A DNA stretch of 64,000 nucleotides, from NCBI GenBank assembly GCA_963555705.1, contig OY743190.1:35136929-35200928 (forward strand). The letters run 5' to 3'. The notes under the pieces were generated by a model that was given only the letters and a program-made list of their open reading frames with translations, had not been told where the DNA came from and did no database searches. This DNA comes from Ligustrum vulgare (taxonomy: Eukaryota > Streptophyta > Magnoliopsida > Lamiales > Oleaceae). Positions 10,219-20,478 of the stretch are shown piece after piece (position 1 is the stretch's first letter; each line of letters begins with the position of its first letter). The position numbers and the translations under genes are program-made.

Positions 10219-12962
10219 TTATTGTGGAGGAGGGACATCTTCCAAGGAGCCTTTTTCAGATGCGTCCAGAGGATCCGCAGGAGCACCTTGAGGCTCGGGG
10301 TAAAAAGCTTCAATGGAGGACAGGTCCAATGTCGGAAAAGCTTCATTCACGTCCCCCAAGGCCATCCTGGCCCCCAAGTTCCCGAAGACCCTCTGCATAG
10401 CCTCGTATTCCGGGGTATCTTCGAAAGTATCTTTGAAGTTCTGAACTGCCTTCGAAACTTCTTCACCCAGAACCTCCTTCACCCTAGCTGCAATAGTACG
10501 CTCCAAGGCCTCAGCAATTCTGGAGTCAATATGTTTCTCCAGGGAAGTATAATCCTCCTCAGCCTTCTTCCTAGCCTCCAGCTCCCTCCCCAGCTTTTCA
10601 TTAATTGCTACCACCTCAGACTCCAGCTTCAACTTGGTTGCATTAGCGGCGGCCAAAGCCTCAGAGGTGATTGACTACGCTCGGTTGGAATCATCTAGTT
10701 TTTTGCACAGAACCGCCACGTCTGATTCAGAAGACCGAAGATCATGCTTCAGTTTGTCATTGTCCTCTTGGAGGCGCTTCGCATTAGCCCTCTCTTCTGA
10801 AGAAGATTTTCGGGCTATGGACAGCTGGGCCTTGAGGTCATTGATTTCCTTGAGCATATTATCAGCATGACGGAGAGCAGTCTCAGCATCCCTTTTGTCC
10901 CGTTGAGCTACCTCCACGGAGGACTCTACCTCGTCAATGAGGGCCAGAGCTCTGGCGTTCATAGCCTTGGCAGTGAGCAGCTTCCGAGATGGAGTAGCAC
11001 TAGAGGAAAAGGCGGCCCAACCCTCTTTCCAAAACTGCTCCGTAATTAAGGCCGCCCTAGCTGGTGGCGAACTGGGGGAGTCGAACAACGAAGGGCTGAA
11101 AGTGACATCTCTGGGGAGGATGCTAGTTTTGATATACTTGAGCTCTTCTGCCCCCCTCTGGTGTCACTTCGTAGGCCAATCCTGGAATGGGCACAGAAGG
11201 CTCATCCTCCAGGTCTTCTATCATGGGAGGCGGAGGTGCAGATGTTGATTCCTTGCCCCTACCTCTTCTGAGTCTCTTCAGAGGGGCGGGCTCCTCCTCA
11301 GGGGCATGTTCAGATATGTCCTCGGACGGAGGAGGCGGCACTGAGGCATCTTTAGCCTCCCTGTCTCTCTTAGACCCGCCCCTGTCAGACCTCTTTCCTT
11401 TCCCCTTTGGAAGGACTCCCTTAGGGTCGGCCTCCTTCTCTGTGTTAGGCTTCTGAGGGCCCACAGGCAGCAGAGTAAGCGGTGGCATTAGGGCTGGAAG
11501 AGGGCCCTGAAGTTGGGCCGTTGACGCCTCGGAGACCTCCTTTGCCACCCCGACTTGCAAGTTGGCCAATACCGCCTTTTGTTTCCTTTCCACTTCACTG
11601 CCATGGCGAAGTGCAGGGGGAATCTTCGTAGCCATGAGACCTTTCAGAGAAATCTTTGGAAAATCCTTAGAACCTAGCAAGAAAAAGAGGGAAATGAGGC
11701 TACGAACAGAAAAAGCATGATATATAAAAGAAGTAATAAAGCGAACTCACCCATGGCTCGCATAAGACCGTGTTTGACGAATAGTTTATTTTGTTGAATA
11801 ACCCCTTGAAAGGTGCCCTTGTAAGCAAAAAGACGCCTAACGGCCGCTAAATCCGCGTCAGGGAGTAGGCGTGGAAAAGTGTCCCCTGTCACAAATCGGA
11901 AATATGTTAAAAGCCAGCAAAGGAAGGTGAATGGAAAATAAAAACAAATGACACATGACACTCAAGGACACTAAAACAAACGCAAGACTTACTAGGAATG
12001 GAAAGAGTCGGGGAACAGAGATTTCTGGACAAGGGTCCACAGGAGAGCTCTGCCACTCCCCGAAAACCCAGAACCACTGGTTCCTTCAGTTCTTTATTGA
12101 GGTTGGGTGGCCAGTGATAACTGGAGGATACGACCCCCTAGGAGATAAGTAGTACCAATCCTTGACGTTCGACCTCACATCTCTCTCCCTTCTAACTGAT
12201 TTCTTCAAGGTGTAGAGGGTATGAATGATGTACAGTGGAATGGGATGGTCAGGGTTGACCTCTTGCCACACTAGCCAAGTGCCCACTGCCTGTGTCCAGA
12301 AGTTGGGAGCCAGCTGGTAGGGACACAGGTTATAACTCCTAAGCAATGCCCTGAAGAAGGGGTAGCCTCATCCCGCAGGAAAGAGCGTCGTAGCATATGG
12401 CAGCTTGAACTGGAGGAGGGCTGCAAGGTCGGCAAGAAGATGAGGGGTGCACCAATTGAACCCCTTCTGGAATTCTGAATTTTGCTGGAGCCCCAGCCAA
12501 GTCAATCCTTCGGATTTCATTGGCAACCTCGCTGCTCTCCCATGACTCTGGGTTTGGATCAGGATCAACGTGATAGCCTGAAGCTTTGTTGATCTGGTCG
12601 ACCCAACCCTCCACTTGGGCAACCTCCTCTGCAGACAAACCCAATCCTTCCCTATGAGCCCTAAACGGTGCTCTAACGACTAAGCCAAGGTCCTGGTGAC
12701 CAGAAGAAGAGCTGGCCGCCTCTTCTCTCCTCAGATCCCTGTCTTGTTTGCTCCGAAGCTTTGCCAAAGACGCCTCTTCCTCGGATGATAGATGAGCCAT
12801 GTAGGTCTGATGTTTATTTTCTTCGCTGTCAGAATCACTCAAATAGATTATGCCACTGCTTTTCCTATTTCTCCTCTTAACCAGCTCCCTAAAGAAGCGG
12901 GAACTAAAAACCGATAAAGAGATGGGGCAGAAGCCTCTGACGGGAACCACCATTGCTAACAT
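10219..12962 (-). pseudogene. Antisense Transposase_28-like gene of the Tat element
   Basis: Runs opposite to gag-pol. The 5' part (about 12350-12100) contains LLRSYNLCPYQLAPNFWTQA and WYYLSPRGSYPPVI, resembling the plant 'putative gypsy type transposon' domain (PF04195-like). The middle (11680-11123) is Pro/Lys/Arg/Glu-rich with nuclear-localisation-like clusters (KGKGKRSDRGGSKRDRE). The C-terminal part (11088-10219) is a Glu/Ala/Lys coiled coil. Likely GT-AG introns are 11992-11886 and 11750-11674. A TAG near 10674 and at least one frameshift (about 11100) disrupt it; the two coiled-coil halves are in the same frame. Antisense genes of this kind are known from Tat elements; their function is unknown. 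It could suppress or regulate gag-pol, but that is speculation. Confidence 0.75.
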
Positions 12963-13350
12963 TTCCTGTGAACCCGTTCCCCCAACTCTTTCTATTTTTT
13001 CTTTTGTTTTAAAGGTTGGTCAGACTCAACGAAAGAAAAACAAGGTGCAAAAAACAAAATTTTCAAACCCCACAATGAGAAACTAAAAATAGAAAAGTTT
13101 CGCATATACAGAGACCAAGAGGTTTACCTTCAGGTGACGAATGCGTGAAATTGTGCATTGGGATTGGAGAACTCGCCGGTAAAGAAACTGTGGAACAGTA
13201 AAGGCGGACGCTGGGTAGAAAGCCCTTGAGGAGAAGACTTGAAACTTGCAGGAAAGAGAGAAACGGAGCAAGCTTTCGCCAGGGTATTGCTGCAAAAGAC
13301 TCTTAGAAAGTGGTAAAAAGGGAAAATAATGAAATGAAGAAGGATTTATA
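12963..13350 (-). promoter_or_regulatory. Promoter and 5' leader of the antisense Tat gene
   Basis: On the minus strand a TATA box CCCTATAAATCC is at 13345-13353, followed by a leader. An open stretch begins with ATG at 13295 and has a possible donor (AAG/GTAAAC near 13128) and an acceptor (TTCACAG near 12970) just before the ATG at 12962. This suggests a spliced 5' exon. The TATA is seen; transcription start and splicing are inferred. Confidence 0.45.
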
Positions 13351-13756
13351 GGGATCCCAACAATCTAGATTCCTTGATCTTTGTGAGCCATATGATTAAT
13401 GTGGTTAACCCATGCTTCTTGGAGAATGGGCTAATCAAAGCGCCAGTCGTCAAAGGGAGGGACAAAACCGTTCAGCTACCACAGTGAATACCATGCGTAG
13501 CGAGATACTACTCCCCTCCCATTTTATATATATATTTCTTGGAAATAGGTACCAATCGCCCCTCTGAATTAAATGCGCTGCCTAAGAAGCGTGTTAGTAC
13601 GGTCCCGGCTCCCATTTAGGAGGTAAAATTCGAGGCATAAGATCGGCTATAATATGGATCCGAACCTTACATAAGGAGTATCATTATTGACTCCCTAAAA
13701 AGTTAAATGCTGGGAAATTATGGAAAATCCTACACGACCATGAATGATCCCTTCGA

Positions 13757-13770
13757 ATTTGAGGGACTAG
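13757..13770 (+). other. Polypurine tract of the Tat element
   Basis: TTTGAGGGACTAG immediately precedes the TG of the 3' LTR, the place where plus-strand DNA synthesis is primed. The tract is short and interrupted by CT, so the exact primer is uncertain. Confidence 0.45.
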
Positions 13771-14440
13771 TGTTGCATCCGGACCCAAAGAAAGGTACAG
13801 TGATCTACCAGCGAAGGCCCAATAGTGGCCAAACGGACCTTAACCCACAGCTAAGGCCTAAAATATCACTTTGGGATGAATGCCGAGGTGGTACGCCAAG
13901 CAAACCTCTTTAGCCGACCTGGTTAACGCCTAGCCGATGTGCTTTATGCTCAGCCGGGGGGCTTTATGGCGGTGACCAGAAGAGAGATGGAGTCAGTGAT
14001 GGGACACCGCCTTTACCAAGGCGTGACAGGCGCCCATCCCCTACAAAATGTAACAATGATTACGGTTGAAGAGCAAGGTTGTCACATCCATGAACTAGGG
14101 TGATGACAAGTGTAAAGTACGCCACGTGTCGTGATCCGAGACGAGAAGTTCCTCTATATATGAAGCACAATTATCTCCAAGTTAAGGGTTAGCATTTTTA
14201 CTCTCTTAACTGAATATTTACTCTCACTCCCTTTTCTCTCTTTTACGCACTTATATTTCCCGCACTCAAATTATATTTGCTTGACATGGGCACTGACTTA
14301 GGCATCGGAGTGCAAACGGGAGCCACCTCGGCCCCCTTTGCAAACTGATTGTTTGTTACAGTGAGCAAGAGATCCACGTGTTCAAGAGGGAGGAGCTGAG
14401 ACGTGTTGGTCCAAGGTCCAGCCGGATTTTGTGGTCAACA
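13771..14440 (+). repeat. 3' LTR of the Tat element
   Basis: TG...CA ends (TGTTGCATCC to GTGGTCAACA) and collinear with 110-778. The TATA box here reads CTATATATGAAG. Followed directly by LINE sequence at 14441. Confidence 0.93.
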
Positions 14441-15343
14441 CTTCTGATGATTATTAAGGATGAGTTGTATCCACTCTTTAAATGATTCAGCTGTAGTCAT
14501 TTATGGGCTGATTCCCATGGTTGCCCAAACATTGTTAGCAAATTCACAATTAACAATGACATGTGAGATTGATTTAGATTCTCTCATACACACTAGGCAT
14601 AGGCTTTCGACATCGACTCTTCTTGCCCTTAGATTGTCTCTAGTAGGCAGTACATTTAGCATTGCTCTCCATAGAAAATTTCGAATCTTTGTTGGGATTT
14701 TCAACTTCCATGTTGTGTGCCATAGTTTGTCTGTTTCCCTGTGTGAGTGCAAGAAGGATGCTTCGATCAACCTTCTGTAGCTGCTCCCAACTGAGTAAGT
14801 GCCTTTTCTATCATGGATCCAAATAATTCTGTCTGGCCTATCAAAAGCGCTGAGGGGAATTTTTATGATCTGGTTTCTATCCTCTTCATTAAAAAGGTCA
14901 GCCAGAATGTCATAGTCCCATCTTGCCTCCCCTTCAACCATCAGTTGATTTACAGTAGCATCCTCAGTTCCTGGTATTGGATAGGCGGTAGTGTAGGCAT
15001 TATTAGGATTTGGGAGGCATGGATCCCTCCAAATTCTGATTGATGATCATGTTCCCACCCGAAATCTACATCCGTCAATAGCAATAGGTTTGGCCGCCAT
15101 AATACTTCTCCAAATGTAGCTAGGATTATGACCAGTCTTGGCATCAATAAAGGACGAAGACCGAAAGTACCTAGCTTTGATTACCCGAGAAACCAACGTT
15201 TTCAGTTGGGAAATCAGTTTCCACCCTAGCTTGCCGAAGAGAGCTAAATTCCTCTGGTGAATTTTTTTAAATCCTAACCCACCTTTGCTCTTTGGAAGGC
15301 ATAATTTCTCCTAGTTTGTCGAATGGATTCCACCTTGATTATT
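14441..15343 (-). pseudogene. LINE zf-RVT region
   Basis: Minus-strand peptide with WKLKIPTKIRNFLWRAMLN and CLVCMRESKSISHVI, the zinc-binding zf-RVT domain that follows the reverse transcriptase in plant LINE polyproteins. An in-frame TAA after NNVWATMGISP (14501-14503) and other stops at 14950-15150 break it. The coding trace runs up to the edge of the Tat element at 14441. Confidence 0.85.
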
Positions 15344-17099
15344 TTACCACCAAATTTTTTTTAGTAATCTTTCAATCTCCTCGGTCAAATAGGTTGGAAT
15401 AAGAAATAAACTCATAACAAAGTTTGGGACCGCTTGAGCTACTGTCTTGATTAAGATCTCCTTTCCCGCTCTTGAGATGAAACGTTCTTTCCACCCTTGA
15501 ATTCTTTGCCACACTCGGTCCTTTATGAAAGCAAAAACCTCTCTTTTCTTCCTTCCAATGAGTGTCGGAAGTCCAAGATATTTCACATGCCCTTGCAAAA
15601 CTTGAATACCCAACGATTTTCGGATAGATTGTTGCCTTTCCGGATCCACATTCAGACTGAAGAACAGAGATGACTTGTTGAAATTTATAGATTTCCCCGA
15701 CTCTATTTCATATTGGTGAAGAAGGTCCTTTATTGCTTCACACTCTCTTGGATTGGCTCGAAAAAATAAAATACTATCATCTGCGAAAAAAAAGGTGAGT
15801 GAGGGTAGGAGCACTTCTATCAGTTCTACATCCATGGGTTAGTCTCGAATCTTCTTTAGATTGGATAAAGGTTGATAGACATTCCGAGCAAATAATGAAC
15901 AAATATGGTGACAATGGGCAACCTTGGCGTAGTCCACGCTCAAGAATGATAGGGCCGATACTTTGTCCTCCGCGTATTACGTTATACCGGACTGTAGAAG
16001 TGCATAATGAAATGAGGTCTATTCACTTTGCTGGGAATCCCACTCTCGTAAATGCATGCCTTAAGAAGTTCCATTTAAGTCTATCATATGCCTTGGAAAT
16101 GTCGATTTTAAGTGCTGCTAGACCATGCTTTCCTTTGTTCTTCTTCTTCATATAATGAATTGTCTCAAAAGCCAATATAATATTATCCTGTATTGATCGT
16201 CCCAGAACAAAAGCACATTGTGTTTCAAAAATAATATCCGGGAGGATTTATTTGAGGCGGTTGGCAAGAGTCTTGGCAATAATCTTGTATATAACGTTGC
16301 AAAGGGATATAGACCTAAAATCTTGAATAACATGTGGATTTTCTTTTTTCGGAATAAGCACAATAGAAGTTTCATTATTCCATCGAGGAAAGAACAAGAA
16401 TCCAAGCAATTTAGGCATAAAGTGGTAACATCACTACCAATCACACCCCAAAAGTTTTGATAAAAGCTGGGTTCATACCATCCGGCCCAAGGGCTTTGTC
16501 GGGGTGCATATCAAAAACTGCCTTCTTAACCTCACTTTCGGTGAAGGGGCCATAAGCCAGTCATAGTGGGAAGAAGAGATACGTTCATTCATACCTTCAG
16601 CTATAGGGCCCATCCTTGCCGTGTTGGGGTTAGAAGAAAATAGTGTGCGGAAGTAATCAGTCATCAACTCATGCAAATCATCCTGCTCAGAAATCCAGTT
16701 TCCTTGATTGTCTTGGAGGCGATGGATGAAGTTCAATTTTCGAAGAGCCGAGGCTGATTTATGAAAATGTTTGGTATTAGAGTCTCCTTCCTTTAGCCAA
16801 ATCTTTCTAGATCTTTGCTTCCAGTAGATCTCTTTTTGATGTAAAGTTCTAAAATAAACCACTTGAGCCTTCTTAAAATCCCGAATACCATGTGCGTCCA
16901 ATTTACTTTGGAGGCGCCTCATTTGTGCACTGTAATACCTTATTCTCGAGTTTAGCTTGTTTAGATTCGATCCTCCCCAACTTAAGAGATCTTCTCCACA
17001 TTGTTTAATCTGGCTGAGAAAAGGCGAGCCCGAGGATCTGCCCCAACTGGAGCGCACCATTTCCTTGCAGTCATCCTCCTTTAACCAAAAGTTCTCAAA
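15344..17099 (-). pseudogene. LINE reverse transcriptase
   Basis: Starts after the endonuclease with the long linker (WLKEGDSNTKHFHKSASALR, about 16810-16750), then RT motifs including the catalytic FFADDSILFF at about 15790-15770 and the thumb region KYLGLPTLIGRKK. Frameshifts at about 16500 and 15840-16150 split it. It would copy the LINE RNA at the target site. The FADD box is intact but the frame is destroyed. Confidence 0.9.
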
Positions 17100-17831
17100 A
17101 CGGAACCTCCTCTTGGATGCTTGCGGGATATGGAACTCAGTTTTAATAAGAAGAGGACTGTGGTCAGATGAGAAAAATCCCATATTGTACACTTTGGCAT
17201 TAGGAAAAATTTCAGTCCAAGTCGATGAGGCAAAAGCTCGATCTAGTCTTTCTTCAACCCATCCAGTAAATCCTCCACTTTTGCACCATGTATATTGATA
17301 CCCCTCCATTCCAAGATCAAACAGGTGACATTCTTCAATAGCATCTTTGAATCCGTTGATGAGCCAGGATGGATGCTCGTGTTGTCCCATTTTTTTGTGA
17401 TGATACAAAAGATCATTAAAATCACCAAGACAAATCTAAGGTAGAAAAGAAGCAGAAGCAAGTAACCTCAATTGGTTCCAACTCTCCCTACGTCTATTAC
17501 GATCCGGGATACCATAATAACCCGTAAGCCGCCAATTTGGCTTACCTTGTATGGACACCTTAAGATCGATGTGGGAGTGAGACTAACTAATAAGGGATGC
17601 CATTTTCTGACGTTTCCACAAAATTGCAAGTCCTCCACTGTGGCTAATAGAATCAACTACTATGCAACAATCATAATTTAAATTATTTTTTATTGATAAA
17701 ATTTTTGGTTTACAAACCAATGTATCAACTAGGAATATAAAATTAGGCTTATTATTAGAAACTAGGTCTGTAAGGACTTGAACTGCTCTTGGGTTGCCCA
17801 GCCCATGGCAGTTCCAGCATAGGATACTCAT
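17100..17831 (-). pseudogene. LINE AP-type endonuclease (EEP domain)
   Basis: Opens with SILCWNCHGLGNPRAVQVL (17831 downward), the metal-binding N-terminal motif of exonuclease-endonuclease-phosphatase domains, and ends with SDHSPLLIKT near 17165, the catalytic Asp-His motif. In-frame stops and shifts lie around 17410-17590. It would nick the target DNA for target-primed reverse transcription. Confidence 0.88.
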
Positions 17832-18324
17832 ATTTCTTGGTAGGCCTGCAGAGCAGAACCCACCATTCCCGCGTTTTTTGGATCCTCGAGCATTGGATAG
17901 GTCTCATCTTTTGGACTATTCAGATTAACTTCAATGTTATGTCCCAATATTCTTCTTTTTTGATCCAATATTACTAAGCCCAATCTCTCATTTCCATTAT
18001 CCTCCAGCATGGTGTCGGTATTGCTTCCCTTAAAAAGAGGATTTTCCTTCATCATCAGCTGTAGAATCTCTGAGTTATTTGCAGCAGATTTCAGATTGTT
18101 AGGTCCTTGATATATTCCTTTTCCTTTTTCAGCCACTGAGTGATTTTCTCCATCAAGCATTGAGTTTTCGTTTATGGTGCCTTCATCCTCTCCATTACCA
18201 TAAACCTCTTCACTACCATAATTAGCATTCCCCTTGTCGGAAATTGCTTCCCTGAGCCACCTTTCGCCACCCAAACTTGTTACGTTTCGGAGAGGAGCTC
18301 TAAGAAAGGAACCATAGGGGTGTT
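17832..18324 (-). pseudogene. LINE linker between zinc knuckle and endonuclease
   Basis: The minus-strand reading LRAPLRNVTSLGGERWLREA (about 18300-18240) is followed by a low-complexity Glu/Asn/Gly-rich linker down to 17832. The RAP-R motif followed by a disordered spacer is typical between the CCHC knuckle and the endonuclease in plant DUF4283 LINEs. It is cut at 18324 by the Athila-like element and continues at 23564. Confidence 0.75.
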
Positions 18325-19744
18325 TGATAAGTGTATCTTATACACTTATTTCTATCCTAAAAGTAGGATTTTATATGTTTGTTTTGGAATATTTGCTATT
18401 TATTTTGCGTTATTTGTTTACATTTCAGAAATAATCCCAAATTCGAGAAAACAAAGGAATTGAAGCTAAAATTGAGCAACTGGATGTAAAAAGTGTCAAA
18501 GTGAGCAAATCAAGAATTGATGCAGTCAATCAAATAGCTAATTTGAAGAAAAAATCGAATTTGGAAGAAATCAGAAGTTCAGGGGTTAAATTGCAACAAT
18601 CAAAAGTTGGAGTACTTGCTGTGCAATTAAAAGACAGGGACCAAGCTGCAGAATTTAAAAGATAAAAATTGCAGCCGGAATTACAACTGTGCGGCCACAC
18701 GGTTGAACAAGGCGTGTGGTCGCACGGTCAAAAAATTCAGCGATTGAAGTTTGCCTGCAGAGTCATGCGATCACGCATTTTTGAACAGTGCGGCCGCACG
18801 GTAGTCCCGACTGGACCGTAGCTGGGCTTTTTGCGAGTAATTCAGCAGTTTTCTCCTTACTTAACCTAAATCTCAAGAAAATCTATAAATACCAGACCAA
18901 GGGCACGAGATTAGGGGTTCCCAATTCATTGAAGAGAGGCCAAAACGCTGTCGGATTGCGGAGGGATCCACTCCAAGCCAAGACACAATTGAAGAACGAA
19001 GATCAAGGGCATGAATAGGGTGACATCTATCCATTCCTTTTGTGATTTATATTCAATTATGTATCTAGGCTAGGTTCTTAAATGTTAGAATTGTGAAGAA
19101 GCATTTATTTCCGGATTTTATGTATTGATTATCATTTAATTTCATAATTCATGGGTTTGAGCAATTGATTTATACTTTTTTATCATGCAATTACTTGATC
19201 ACTAATTGTATGAATTTAGGTTGTGATTTCTTAAGCTCGAAAGATTGAGATTTCATTAGACTTGTGTCAATTGTCACAAAGTCCGATAGGGGATAGAAAT
19301 ATACCCTTATGCTTTGTATTATCTGCTATAGTATTCACAAAACTTGTAATGTTTTTCTATACATTTAGATTCGTCATAGAAATATAGTCGGATTGTGTAT
19401 AGAAATAGGTGTTGATTCTTGTCCGAAAGGGAGTCTTGACAATATTAGGAATATGGATTTTCAAAACCTCATGAATTATTGTTAGATGTTTAATTTAATG
19501 CATAATTAATGGAATAAATGCGGATTCTCAATTCTAGCATGTTTTCTCATATTTTCTCTAAATCAAATTTCTTCGTTCTTTCTAGTTTAATTTTAATTCA
19601 CAAATATCCAAATCCTAGGCTTCTCTAGTTCCGGTTAAGGTAGTAGTCTAAAATACGATTTAAAACAATCTCTGTGGGAACGATATTCGGACTTAAAATC
19701 CACTTTATTACTTGCGTGACCCGTACACTTGCGGAGCGTTGTCA
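18325..19744 (+). repeat. 5' LTR of the Athila-like element
   Basis: Starts TGATAAGTGTATC and ends TGTCA five bases before the primer binding site. It contains repeated palindromic motifs of the type GTGCGGCCGCACGG (18690-18802). A possible TATA box CTATAAATACC is at about 18881. No partner LTR is in the window, so the ends are set by TG/CA and the PBS. Confidence 0.72.
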
Positions 19745-19750
19745 AGTTTT

Positions 19751-19767
19751 TGGCGCCGTTGCCGGGG
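19751..19767 (+). other. Primer binding site of the Athila-like element
   Basis: TGGCGCCGTTGCCGGGG, the PBS form found in Athila-type and related plant gypsy elements. It fixes the end of the LTR just upstream. Confidence 0.8.
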
Positions 19768-19923
19768 ATTGTAGTTTAAATTTATTTTTAGATTACTTTC
19801 ACTAATTCGGACTTTTACGGTTTTATTTTTATTTTTAGTTTATTTCTGTTATTTTTAGTTTCTTTTTAGTTCGTTCACTATTTGTCATGTTTTCTTCTTA
19901 GGTCTTGATACTCGACATTCGAG

Positions 19924-20478
19924 ATGGCTGTGGTTGACTTCAACGCAATGTCTGTACGTGATTTTCTCATAAGGGAACAACTATTGATAGCTCAAGGAGT
20001 TGAAGAGGATGATATGCTAGTAGCAGATTTTATCATAGGAGAGCGACTACGAGATTTAAAAGCCAAATATGAAGTTAATGAAGCTATCCTGGATACATTA
20101 CCTGCTTCATTATTTGTCTCACTCTCAACTCAATTCGATGTGCTTGATTTGTCATGTAAGGTATTTCTTTTACCAAGCGTAAATGAACATCAGTTAAGGG
20201 AATCACCTCTACCGGGCTTTCAACAAACAGACCATGAGGAAAATAATTTTCATGAAGATGCCACTGTCTCATTGTCAACAATTCAGGATCTGGACATCAA
20301 GCTCAATGAAACCTCAATCAAAGAAGAAAATCGTATGGAAATAGCGGAGTTGATCACAATAAGGGAAACAAAAACAGAGACATTGAAAGATGCGGACTGT
20401 ACCATGCAATCCTCCAACTCCATTGACTGCGCAATAATTGATTTCGTCATTGGCACAGACGAGATGATTGAAGTTTGA
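19924..20478 (+). CDS. Short ORF of unknown function in the Athila-like element
   Basis: 184 codons from ATG at 19924, about 160 bp after the PBS, where gag normally begins. The product is acidic, rich in Glu, Asp, Leu and Ile, with no zinc knuckle, protease, signal peptide or membrane segment. A similar short motif occurs near both ends (VADFIIGE and IDFVIGTDE). I do not recognise a family. It may be a remodelled N-terminal Gag piece or an element-specific protein. The uninterrupted frame, in an element otherwise without coding sequence, suggests recent or selected coding, but 184 codons could also persist by chance. Confidence 0.5.
   Translation: MAVVDFNAMSVRDFLIREQLLIAQGVEEDDMLVADFIIGERLRDLKAKYEVNEAILDTLPASLFVSLSTQFDVLDLSCKVFLLPSVNEHQLRESPLPGFQQTDHEENNFHEDATVSLSTIQDLDIKLNETSIKEENRMEIAELITIRETKTETLKDADCTMQSSNSIDCAIIDFVIGTDEMIEV

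Larger units (their letters stand above)
110..14440 (+). mobile_element. Tat-lineage Ty3/gypsy LTR retrotransposon with antisense gene
   Basis: A complete but inactive element: 5' LTR 110-778, primer binding site, 40-bp tandem repeats, gag-pol on the plus strand (1287-9195), a noncoding spacer, a spliced antisense gene (12962 to 10219) and 3' LTR 13771-14440. The extra RNase H after the normal RT/RNase H, and the antisense Transposase_28-like gene behind integrase, place it in the Tat lineage (Grande/Retand-like). The LTRs differ at about 17 positions over 670 bp by eye, roughly 97.5% identity. It interrupts the LINE: the flanks are CTCC (106-109) and CTTC (14441-14444), an imperfect target duplication. 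A copia-type solo LTR (5244-7177) is nested in its RNase H region. Confidence 0.93.

Noticed and set aside
11187..11456. Ser/Gly-rich plus-strand frame
   Set aside because: Antisense shadow of the Tat antisense gene.
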